A stretch of 7,154 bases of DNA from Methanobrevibacter sp. (lineage in GTDB: Archaea; Methanobacteriota; Methanobacteria; Methanobacteriales; Methanobacteriaceae): positions 1 through 7,154 of the forward strand of contig JAGCLR010000242.1 of assembly GCA_017646885.1 (NCBI GenBank). Reading direction: 5' to 3'. The position numbers were made by a program, and so were the translations under genes. The first letter of the stretch is position 1, and every line of letters starts with the position of its first letter. The notes beneath the pieces are model-generated. The model was not told the DNA's origin, searched no databases, and was given only the letters and a program-made list of their open reading frames with translations. Positions 1 to 6,019 of the stretch are shown here, one piece after another.

Positions 1-1
1 T

Positions 2-430
2 ATCGGATTCTCTAAGGCAACTAATACAGAAGATGGAGTTAAAACTAAGTTATATTTAAGAGGTACTCCAAGATATGTAGCTGGTTCTCGTTTTAGATAT
101 ACACCAGATTCTATTGACTTCACATATGATAGTCTTGTAAAAGCAATTGCAGATGCAATTGATATGGAAGAAAAATCATATGGACCTGGAGCTACTACTG
201 ATTCTATTATGAATGTAAATTCAGAACAGCCAGATTATAACTTCTCAGCTATGATGGATGAATTCCAGTCTATTGTTGGTAAGTTAATGGCAACTGGTAA
301 TCCTACAATGCACGAAAAAATCGCAGGTATTTGCGAAGCACATTTAGGAGCAGGTAAGAAAGTAGCAGAATGTACTCCAGCCAATGCGGCACAGTTAGAT
401 ATGATTCTGTTTGATTTAAAACGTCTTTAA
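2..430 (+). CDS. C-terminal part of a Sak4/RecA-like phage recombination ATPase (5' truncated)
   Basis: The frame is open from base 2, so this is the last 142 residues of a gene that begins outside the window; the first internal ATG (164) is not its start. The visible part holds LYLRGTPRYVAGSRF, then IDFTYDSLVKAIADAI, and ends in a helical segment with HLGAGKKV. From knowledge of the family, a Leu-Arg-(Ser/Gly)-Thr-Pro strand, an AGSRF/AGTRF loop and a following 'Y-x-x-L-V-x-A-I' helix are typical of the C-terminal part of phage nucleotide-binding ATPases (AAA_24/Sak4 type), which assist single-strand annealing recombination. The Walker A and B motifs would lie upstream and cannot be checked here, so the assignment is by resemblance only. 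The gene precedes the replication operon and is separated from it by a terminator. It could instead be another RecA-fold phage protein. Confidence 0.6.
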   Translation: MGFSKATNTEDGVKTKLYLRGTPRYVAGSRFRYTPDSIDFTYDSLVKAIADAIDMEEKSYGPGATTDSIMNVNSEQPDYNFSAMMDEFQSIVGKLMATGNPTMHEKIAGICEAHLGAGKKVAECTPANAAQLDMILFDLKRL

Positions 431-438
431 ATAAATAC

Positions 439-476
439 ATCAAGCTGAGGCTTCCATACCTCAGCTTGATTTTTTA
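439..476 (+). terminator. Rho-independent terminator after the Sak4-like gene
   Basis: A perfect 12-bp stem pairs ATCAAGCTGAGG (439-450) with CCTCAGCTTGAT (459-470) around an 8-base loop. It is followed at once by a T run (471-475). It starts 9 bases after the stop codon of the upstream gene. The T run and the end of the 3' arm are shared with the -35 region of the next promoter, so termination and re-initiation are packed into about 55 bases. Confidence 0.93.
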
Positions 477-494
477 TTAAAAATATGATATAAT
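466..494 (+). promoter_or_regulatory. Sigma-A-like promoter P1 for the replication operon
   Basis: The -35 box is TTGATT (466-471) and the -10 box is TATAAT (489-494), with an optimal 17-base spacer. An extended -10 TG is present at 486-487. Transcription should start near 501. The -35 box lies in the 3' arm and T run of the preceding terminator. The whole element matches the promoter at 6828-6856 at 25 of 29 positions, which strongly supports function. Confidence 0.88.
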
Positions 495-507
495 TATTAT
501 ATAAGAT

Positions 508-1050
508 ATGAAAGGAGTGAGAAGTATCGCACATATAGTAACTTGTGTTTATTGTAAAGGAAAATTTGATAGAGACAAAGTTCCATTTGAACAAGTTTCG
601 TCAAGAAGATACGCTCACTTGGAATGCGCCCAAAGAGAAAAAGAAAAAGCTGAAAGAGAGATGGGCGATAAAGAAAAACTCGAAGCATACATTATGAAAA
701 TGTTTGGAGAGTCTTATATCAACCCAAGAGTGAGAAAACAGATTAATACTTATATAAATGAATATGAGTACACTCATTCAGGAATTTTAAAGGCTTTAAT
801 TTATTTCTTTGAAATTAAAGGCAACAGTATTGACAAAGCGAATGGCGGAATTGGTATTGTTCCATATGTGTATAAAGACGCATATAATTATTACTACTCA
901 TTGTGGCTCGCGCAACAAAAGAACGAGCATTTCAAACCGGAAGAATACATTCCAGTAGTAAGGGAAATACATATTCCTTCTCCGCAAAGGAATGTACGAA
1001 AACGTCAGTTATTTACTTTTTTAGACGAAGAGGTGGCAGAAGATGAGTAG
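508..1050 (+). CDS. Zinc-finger phage replication protein, candidate helicase loader/replisome organiser (unproven)
   Basis: I do not recognise a named family. The 180-aa protein opens with a compact zinc-binding motif, C13-x2-C16 ... H37-x2-C40, in a CVYC...YAHLEC context. A charged Lys/Glu-rich helix (about 41-60) follows, then a mostly helical domain (about 60-140) containing YINEYEYTHSGILKALIYFF and a Gly/Ile-rich GGIGIVPYVY stretch. The tail is basic and then acidic (about 160-180). It is the first gene of the operon and overlaps the DnaB gene by 8 bases (ATGAGTAG), a position typical of helicase loaders; that role is inferred from context only. The start is doubtful. The ATG at 508 is only about 7 bases from the predicted transcript start and lies upstream of the sole ribosome site, AAAGGAG (511-517). 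Initiation at the in-frame ATC at 526, 8 bases after that site, would give a 174-aa protein beginning with AHIVTCVYC. Confidence 0.8.
   Translation: MKGVRSIAHIVTCVYCKGKFDRDKVPFEQVSSRRYAHLECAQREKEKAEREMGDKEKLEAYIMKMFGESYINPRVRKQINTYINEYEYTHSGILKALIYFFEIKGNSIDKANGGIGIVPYVYKDAYNYYYSLWLAQQKNEHFKPEEYIPVVREIHIPSPQRNVRKRQLFTFLDEEVAEDE
511..517 (+). promoter_or_regulatory. Ribosome binding site that argues for a downstream non-ATG start
   Basis: AAAGGAG is the only Shine-Dalgarno match for the first gene of the operon. It lies inside the frame opened by the ATG at 508, just 3' of that ATG. It would place initiation near 524-528, where the in-frame codon is ATC (526-528). The second promoter unit has AAAGGA at 6883-6888, 8 bases before its ATG, which is comparable geometry. 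Confidence 0.6.
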
Positions 1051-2572
1051 CAAATATGTAGATACCACAGCCATTATGCAAGTAATTGGTTGTGTTTATA
1101 ACACACCTCAGCTATTGGATTTTACAGATAAATATACAATTACAGAAGAAGATTTTCCAGATGAATTTCATAGAATTGCTTTTGGTGCTATTTATAAAAT
1201 TTATGAATTAGGTGCTGAAAAAATCAGTTTGGAAAATATTTCTGACTTTTTATCTTCAAGACCAAAAGCAGAGGCTAGTTTCAAACAGAATAAGGGCGAA
1301 GAATGGTTATTGAAAGTTGCGGATGCTGCTATTCCGACCGCTTTTGACTACTATTATAATCGTCTGAAAAAAATGAGTTTATTAAGGGCATATGATAATT
1401 ATGGAGTAGATGTTTCATATATTTATGACCCTGATAATATATTAGATACCAAAAAGAAACAACAACAAGAAGATTATCTTGATAATTCTACTTTGGATCA
1501 GATTGCTGATAGAGTAGATAATGTTATTGAAGGTATCAGAATGCAGTATGTTGATGATGTGCATGGAGAAGCATTCCAAGCTGGCGATGGCATTTTTGAT
1601 TTGATTGACAGATTAAAAGAATGTCCAGAAGTCGGAGTTCCATTATATGGACCACTTATTAATACAGTCACTCGTGGAGCAAGACTTAAAAAGTTTTATC
1701 TGCGTTCAGCACCTACCGGTGTTGGTAAGTCCAGAACAATGATCGCAGACGCATGTAATATCGGCTGTAATAAGATTTATGATGAAATTTTTGGTTGGAT
1801 TAAGAATGGAACTGCTGAACCAACTTTGTATATCACAACAGAACAGGAAAAGGAAGAAATTCAAACAATGATGTTAGCGTTTCTTTCTGATGTAGATGAA
1901 GACCACATCTTATATGGAAGATATGAGGGGGATGAGGAAGATCGTGTCCGTGAGGCCGCAAGAATTCTTTCTGAAAGTCCAATCTACATTGAAGAACTTC
2001 CAGACTTTTCTTTAAAGGATATTGAAGATAAGATTAAGAAAAATATTCGTGACCATGATGTAAAATATGTATTCCATGATTACATTCACACCAGTTTGAA
2101 AATTCTTGAAGAAATTACAAGAAGAAGTGGTGGAGTTAAATTAAGAGAAGATAATATCTTATTTATGCTTTCAATTAGATTGAAAGACTTATGTAATCAG
2201 CATGGTATCTTCATTATGTCAGCAACTCAGCTGAATGGAGATTATCAGGAAGCCAAAACTCCAGACCAGAACTTACTGCGTGGAGCTAAGGCGATCGCGG
2301 ACAAGGTTGACTATGGTTCAATTTTGTTAGGGGTTAAAGAAGAAGATTTGGTAGCATTGGAAAATATCTTATCGGCTAACACATTTGATAAACCAAATTT
2401 GAAATTGTCTGTTTATAAAAATAGACGAGGAAGATATAAAGGCATTATTTTATGGTGTAAAGCAAATTTAGGAACTTGTAGAGTTAAACCAATGTTTGCG
2501 ACTACATATGATTACGAAATCTTATCAATGGAAGATATAAAAATTATAACAGAAGAAGATGGAGCATTTTAA
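1043..2572 (+). CDS. dnaB: DnaB-family replicative DNA helicase
   Basis: This is a hexameric 5'-3' helicase that would unwind the phage replication fork and contact the primase. Residues about 8-115 match the helical DnaB N-terminal domain (VIGCVYNTPQLLD ... FHRIAFGAIYKIYELG ... AAIPTAFDYYYNRLKKM). A charged linker follows, and the RecA-like motor runs from about 195 to 500. Walker A is APTGVGKS (223-230, K229). The likely catalytic Glu is E267 in ITTEQE. Walker B is FHDYIH with D346, where the usual form is IDYLQ. Motif H4 is SATQLNGD. The K459-N-R461 pair fits the KxR arginine-finger motif of DnaB hexamers. At 509 aa it is somewhat longer than bacterial DnaB (about 450-470). The start at 1043 overlaps the upstream gene by 8 bases and has AGGTGG at 1031-1036. 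Both nucleotide-binding motifs are intact, so it should be active. Confidence 0.93.
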   Translation: MSSKYVDTTAIMQVIGCVYNTPQLLDFTDKYTITEEDFPDEFHRIAFGAIYKIYELGAEKISLENISDFLSSRPKAEASFKQNKGEEWLLKVADAAIPTAFDYYYNRLKKMSLLRAYDNYGVDVSYIYDPDNILDTKKKQQQEDYLDNSTLDQIADRVDNVIEGIRMQYVDDVHGEAFQAGDGIFDLIDRLKECPEVGVPLYGPLINTVTRGARLKKFYLRSAPTGVGKSRTMIADACNIGCNKIYDEIFGWIKNGTAEPTLYITTEQEKEEIQTMMLAFLSDVDEDHILYGRYEGDEEDRVREAARILSESPIYIEELPDFSLKDIEDKIKKNIRDHDVKYVFHDYIHTSLKILEEITRRSGGVKLREDNILFMLSIRLKDLCNQHGIFIMSATQLNGDYQEAKTPDQNLLRGAKAIADKVDYGSILLGVKEEDLVALENILSANTFDKPNLKLSVYKNRRGRYKGIILWCKANLGTCRVKPMFATTYDYEILSMEDIKIITEEDGAF

Positions 2573-2587
2573 AGGAGATTAAGAATT

Positions 2588-2818
2588 ATGGCAAAAGGTA
2601 AGAATTTTACAAAGAGAAAGAAATTTTATGAACAGAAACCAGCTCATATGGAAAAGCCAGGTAGCTATACTTACAGAATGAGCAAAGAGTGTGCGGATGG
2701 CATCCTTAAAACTCGTAAAGGAGACGATTTTAGAATGACTCCTCAGCAGTTCCTTTGTAAGTACGTAAATGAGCAGTATGGTCTATTAAGAAAGGTTGAC
2801 GAGGTGACATTTAGCTAA
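2588..2818 (+). CDS. Small basic protein of unknown function
   Basis: I do not recognise this 76-aa protein. It has a strongly basic N-terminus (K3, K5, K9, R10, K11, K12), which suits nucleic-acid contact. A more ordinary, probably helical second half contains YRMSKECADGILK and MTPQQFLCKYVNEQYGLL. There is no signal peptide or membrane segment, and the two cysteines do not form a metal motif. A clear AAAGGAG site (2571-2577) lies 10 bases before the ATG and overlaps the helicase stop codon. The stop codon shares one base with the primase start (TAATG). Its place between helicase and primase suggests a replisome accessory or linker role, which is inference from context only. Confidence 0.8.
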   Translation: MAKGKNFTKRKKFYEQKPAHMEKPGSYTYRMSKECADGILKTRKGDDFRMTPQQFLCKYVNEQYGLLRKVDEVTFS

Positions 2819-3921
2819 TGCTTCCATATGACAAGTCAGAAATAAGAGAGTCATTGACGATTGAGAATATTTTTGAATTGTTACAAGAATGGGGTGGGGA
2901 TCCCGAATACACTGAGTTCGGGATCCTGTCAGCTACAATCTGTCATAATGAGCCAGGAGAAGGAAGTCGAAAACTTTATTACTATGAAAATAGTGACTTG
3001 TTCAACTGTTATACAGGATGCGGCGAGTCATTTGATATATTTGAATTAGCGATTAAAGTATTTTCAATTCAAAATAAACAGAATATTGACTTAAATGACG
3101 CAGTGCGTTGGGTGGCTTTTAAGTTCGGAATGTCAAGTTCATTCCATCTTGATGAGTCAGAGTCAAAAATGTTAGACTGGCAATTCTTAGGAAATTATGA
3201 CAGAATTCAAGAAATTGAAATTAAAGATTATTCAATTCAACTCAAGGAATATGATTCTACTATTTTAGAGAGAATGAATTACAATGTATTGATTGGTCCA
3301 TGGTTAAAAGAAGGAATCTCTCAAGAAGCTTTGAATCAGGCAAGAATCGGCTTCTACCCAGGAGGAGACCAAATTACAATTCCTCATTATGATAAAGATG
3401 ACAGATTTGTGGGCTTGCGTGGAAGAGCTTTATCTGTGGAAGAGGCAGAGAGATTTGGGAAATATAGACCAATTAAAATCAATAAACAACTTTATAATCA
3501 TCCTCTTGGTATGAATTTGTATAATCTAAATCACAGCAAAGAAAATATTAAAAGGATGGAGAAGGCTATTGTATTCGAAGCTGAAAAAAGTTGTTTATTG
3601 TATAAGTCGTATTTTGGAGTGGAAAATGATATTTCCGTGGCTTGTTGCGGGAGTAACATTTCAGCTTATCAAATACAAATGCTCATTGAAGCTGGCGCAA
3701 AAGAAATTATCATTGCCTTCGATAGGCAGTTTCAAGAGATCGGCGACAAAGAGTTTAAACATTTAACTAAGAATTTTAAGAAACTTCATAACAAATATAA
3801 AAATTATGTAATGTTATCTTTCATCTTTGACAAGCATTTAACTTTAAGTTATAAAGCAAGTCCAATAGATGAAGGACAGAATAAATTTTTAAGATTATTC
3901 AAAGAGAGGGTTATTTTATAA
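2818..3921 (+). CDS. Phage DNA primase, CHC2 zinc finger plus divergent TOPRIM domain
   Basis: This protein would make RNA primers at the fork together with the adjacent DnaB-type helicase. Residues about 15-105 resemble the CHC2 zinc domain of DnaG: C42-H43-N-E, then KLYYYENSDLFNC64-YTG-C68-G followed by FDIFELA, which matches 'YHCFGCG...DxIxF'. The spacing is non-standard, with Cys directly next to His and Cys-x3-Cys. A middle segment with GFYPGGDQITIPHYD and FVGLRGRAL (about 177-204) resembles the pre-TOPRIM core of phage primases. A TOPRIM-like fold follows: IVFEAEKS (E254), ACCGSNIS (about 276), IIIAFDRQF (D302) and FIFDK (D338), ending in YKASPIDEGQ. The usual DxD becomes D302-R-Q304, a divergence worth noting. 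At 367 aa it is shorter than DnaG and lacks a clear helicase-binding C-terminus. The start overlaps the previous stop (TAATG), with GAGGTGA at 2801-2807. A hairpin-forming repeat lies at codons 27-37. Confidence 0.82.
   Translation: MLPYDKSEIRESLTIENIFELLQEWGGDPEYTEFGILSATICHNEPGEGSRKLYYYENSDLFNCYTGCGESFDIFELAIKVFSIQNKQNIDLNDAVRWVAFKFGMSSSFHLDESESKMLDWQFLGNYDRIQEIEIKDYSIQLKEYDSTILERMNYNVLIGPWLKEGISQEALNQARIGFYPGGDQITIPHYDKDDRFVGLRGRALSVEEAERFGKYRPIKINKQLYNHPLGMNLYNLNHSKENIKRMEKAIVFEAEKSCLLYKSYFGVENDISVACCGSNISAYQIQMLIEAGAKEIIIAFDRQFQEIGDKEFKHLTKNFKKLHNKYKNYVMLSFIFDKHLTLSYKASPIDEGQNKFLRLFKERVIL
2898..2926. repeat. Perfect 10-bp GC-rich inverted repeat inside the primase gene
   Basis: GGATCCCGAA (2898-2907) and TTCGGGATCC (2917-2926) are exact inverted copies around a 9-base loop. 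The stem can form in mRNA or in single-stranded DNA. The arms use codons such as GGG, CCC, TTC, ATC and CTG, whereas this gene mostly uses A/T-ending codons; for example, its other proline codons are CCA or CCT. There is no T run, so it is not a simple terminator. Confidence 0.8.
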
Positions 3922-4247
3922 TGAAAGGTATTGTTTGGTATAAAAACAGAGATATTGGATTCGAGAAAATGAGACAGATTATGGAAGGATATGAGATGAT
4001 GGATATCGGAATCAAGAATTCAAATTTGTATCAGTCTCAGAACCAGATTACTGTTGAATATACAAATGGAGATATTTGGAAATGCGTTCCAGCTTATGAG
4101 AGCATGAGAGGGAATCGCGCAAACATTTCATTAGTTGAAAGAGCTATTGATAGAGACTTTTTACTAAAAGTCATTCTTCCAATTACGTTTATGCCACCTT
4201 ACAAGGCCTGTGACTTCTATGGAGAAGGAGAGTTAGGATGGAGGTAG
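3921..4247 (+). CDS. Hypothetical 108-aa phage protein
   Basis: I do not recognise a named family. The protein looks soluble, with an N-terminal strand-rich part (GIVWYKNRD, then ITVEYTNGDIWKCVP) and a second half containing YESMRGNRANISLVERAID and VILPITFMPPYKACDF. The 'RGxRxNxxxxxxxID' pattern faintly recalls the Walker B side of phage nucleotide-hydrolysing proteins, but there is no Walker A motif and the protein is too short to be an ATPase by itself. It starts on the last base of the primase stop codon (TAATG), so the two are probably translationally coupled, with a weak AGAGGG site at 3905-3910. Its position between primase and RecJ suggests a replication-accessory role, from context only. 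Confidence 0.8.
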   Translation: MKGIVWYKNRDIGFEKMRQIMEGYEMMDIGIKNSNLYQSQNQITVEYTNGDIWKCVPAYESMRGNRANISLVERAIDRDFLLKVILPITFMPPYKACDFYGEGELGWR

Positions 4248-4255
4248 ATCCGATG

Positions 4256-4264
4256 AAAGGAGGT
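4256..4264 (+). promoter_or_regulatory. Strong ribosome binding site fixing a GTG start for recJ
   Basis: AAAGGAGGT is the best Shine-Dalgarno match in the window. The in-frame start 10 bases downstream is GTG (4275), where the protein begins NFQLRAPR. The nearer ATG (4267) is out of frame and stops after three codons. A nine-codon mini-ORF (4238-4267, MEVDPMKGG) begins in the tail of the upstream gene, runs through this site and ends 7 bases before the GTG. Confidence 0.75.
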
Positions 4265-4274
4265 TGATGTTCAA

Positions 4275-6008
4275 GTGAATTTTCAACTTAGAGCACCTCG
4301 CATCCCACATACATCGATGGTCGAACAGGTGCTTATTACCCGCGGGATACCTGCGGAAGAGGTACAACACTACCTACATACAACTGACTCAGATATTATC
4401 AATCCAGAAGTAATTGAGAATATTACTAATGGAGCAAAAATGTTAATATCTCACATTTCACAAAATCATAAGATAATGGTTCAAATTGATAGCGACTGCG
4501 ATGGTTATACATCTGCCGCAGTATTAGTTAATTATTTGAATCGACTATTCCCAGGATTTGTTCAAAATAATATTACTTATAGAGTACATGAAACAAAAAC
4601 TCATGGTATTATTATCAACACAGTTCCAGAAGATGTAAAGTTAGTAATTGCGCCAGACTCTTCCTCAAATGAATTTGAGATTCATGAAGAGCTTAAAGCA
4701 AAAGGAGTAGATGTTTTGGTTATTGACCATCATAACACAACTCACTTTTCAGAACATGCTTGCGTAATTAATAATCAGTTAGGAGATTATCCTACAAAGT
4801 CTTTATCTGGTGTTGGAATGGTTTATAAGTTTTGTAGTTATTTAGACCAATTATTGGGAGTTAATTATGCTGATGATTATTTAGATTTAGTTGCTCTTGG
4901 AGTTTTAGCTGACGTTATGGATTTAAAAGCTTTTGAAACAAGACATCTTGTTGACAGAGGTTTAAAGAATATTAGAAATCCATTTTTCAAAGGAATGGTT
5001 GCTAAACAAGATTATTCTTTAAAAGGAAAAGTAAATCCAGTTGGTGTTTCATTCTATATAGCACCAGGTGTAAATGCTATTACTCGAGTTGGCACAATTG
5101 AAGAAAAGATGATGCTATTCGAGTCAATGCTTGAGTTCCGAGCTTATGAACAAGTGCCATCTACAAAAAGAGGTGCGAAGGGACAGTTTGAAACGAGAGT
5201 GGAACAATCTTGTAGAAACACAGGAAATGTTCGAAACAGACAGAACAAGCTAGTTGACGCAAGTATTTCAATAATTGAGAAAATTATTGAAGAAAAGAAT
5301 TTGTTAGAAAACAAAATGCTTGCGGTTAAACTTTCTGCTGATAAGTGTGCTAATAAAGCAATTACTGGATTAATTGCAAATAAACTAATGGGCAAATATC
5401 AAAGACCAGTTTTAGTGTTAAATGAAAATGTTCACGAAGATGGATTAATTACCTGGGATGGTTCAGGTAGAAATGCGAGTGGTATTGAATTAGAAAATCT
5501 ACAAGCATTGCTTCATGATAGTGAATTGGTTGAATATGCGGAAGGGCATGATAATGCGTTCGGTGTATCAATTAGAGATGATAATTTTGAAACTTTAATT
5601 GGTTGGGTAAATCAAGAATTAGAAGATTGTGATTTTAGTCCAAGATATAAAGTTGATGCGATTTATCATTCATCAATGGTAAGAGGAGAAGATATTCTTG
5701 AAATTGCGGACTTAGAAAGAGTCTGGGGTCAAGGAGTTGAAGAACCAATGATCGCAATTACAGACATTAAATTAAGCACAGCTAATCTAAATAGATTTGG
5801 CGAAACAATGAAAATTAGTTTGCCTGGAAATGTGAATTTAGTTCAGTTTAAAACATCAGAAGAAGAATATGAAAATCTATATTCCGCTTTTGGTTGTACT
5901 ACTATTAATGTAGTAGGAAGATGTAAAAGAAATACAGGGTGGGACGACGGCCCACAAATTTTTATAGAAGATTATGAGGTATTAAACAAACAAGCGTATT
6001 ATTTTTAA
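4275..6008 (+). CDS. recJ: RecJ-like single-strand DNA exonuclease, DHH/DHHA1 family
   Basis: RecJ degrades single-stranded DNA 5' to 3' using two metal ions, in recombination, repair and end processing. All the DHH motifs are visible: I, QIDSDCDGYTSA (D72, D74, D76); II, IAPDSS (D127); III, VIDHHNTTH (D151-H152-H153); IV, LSGVGMVYKF (178-186); V, ALGVLADVMDL (D213). NAITRVG (R271) corresponds to the conserved 'N-A-x-G-R' region. The DHHA1 domain follows with TGLIANKLMGKYQRPVLVLN, GSGRN (396-400) and EGHDNAFG (H425), matching the RecJ substrate-binding GGHxxAAG motif. The last ~90 residues probably form the OB-fold. An Arg/Lys-rich segment (about 295-325, KRGAKGQFETRVE) replaces the usual linker after motif VI. 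The 577-aa length is normal, and every catalytic residue is present, so it is probably active. The start is GTG at 4275. The first ~35 codons are unusually GC-rich compared with the rest. Confidence 0.92.
   Translation: MNFQLRAPRIPHTSMVEQVLITRGIPAEEVQHYLHTTDSDIINPEVIENITNGAKMLISHISQNHKIMVQIDSDCDGYTSAAVLVNYLNRLFPGFVQNNITYRVHETKTHGIIINTVPEDVKLVIAPDSSSNEFEIHEELKAKGVDVLVIDHHNTTHFSEHACVINNQLGDYPTKSLSGVGMVYKFCSYLDQLLGVNYADDYLDLVALGVLADVMDLKAFETRHLVDRGLKNIRNPFFKGMVAKQDYSLKGKVNPVGVSFYIAPGVNAITRVGTIEEKMMLFESMLEFRAYEQVPSTKRGAKGQFETRVEQSCRNTGNVRNRQNKLVDASISIIEKIIEEKNLLENKMLAVKLSADKCANKAITGLIANKLMGKYQRPVLVLNENVHEDGLITWDGSGRNASGIELENLQALLHDSELVEYAEGHDNAFGVSIRDDNFETLIGWVNQELEDCDFSPRYKVDAIYHSSMVRGEDILEIADLERVWGQGVEEPMIAITDIKLSTANLNRFGETMKISLPGNVNLVQFKTSEEEYENLYSAFGCTTINVVGRCKRNTGWDDGPQIFIEDYEVLNKQAYYF
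4292..4333. repeat. Inverted repeat in the 5' coding end of recJ
   Basis: AGCACCT (4292-4298) pairs with AGGTGCT (4327-4333) around 28 bases. Just beyond lie an 8-base palindrome CCCGCGGG (4339-4346) and a 5-bp hairpin, TACCT/AGGTA (4348-4352 and 4360-4364). Together these make the start of the recJ message potentially structured. A 7-bp match alone could be chance; the clustering and local GC content make it notable. Confidence 0.45.
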
Positions 6009-6019
6009 GGAGAAAGATT

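Noticed and set aside
164..430. Independent 88-aa gene starting at 164
   Set aside because: The same frame is open from base 2 with protein-like sequence continuous across the ATG, and there is no ribosome site, so it is the tail of a longer gene.
497..688. 63-aa minus-strand frame opposite the zinc-finger gene
   Set aside because: It is antisense to a well-supported gene, has no ribosome site, and its composition (Leu/Phe/Tyr-rich) is what antisense reading of this AT-rich gene gives.
2291..2298. Palindrome GCGATCGC in the helicase gene
   Set aside because: It is a single 8-base palindrome with no repeats elsewhere in the window, so no function can be argued.
2861..3049. 62-aa + strand frame inside the primase gene
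   Set aside because: It lies out of frame within the primase zinc domain and has no domain or ribosome site of its own.
3324..3355. 6-bp inverted repeat AGAAGC/GCTTCT in the primase gene
   Set aside because: It is short, has a 20-base loop and no codon distortion; this is expected by chance.
3569..3766. 65-aa + strand frame inside the primase gene
   Set aside because: It is an overlapping shadow of the TOPRIM-coding region with no independent signals.
5144..5395. 83-aa minus-strand frame opposite recJ
   Set aside because: It is antisense to the conserved RecJ linker and DHHA1 region, with no promoter or ribosome site.
5938..5955. GTGGG/CCCAC 5-bp hairpin near the recJ end
   Set aside because: It is too short, has no T run and lies within coding sequence.
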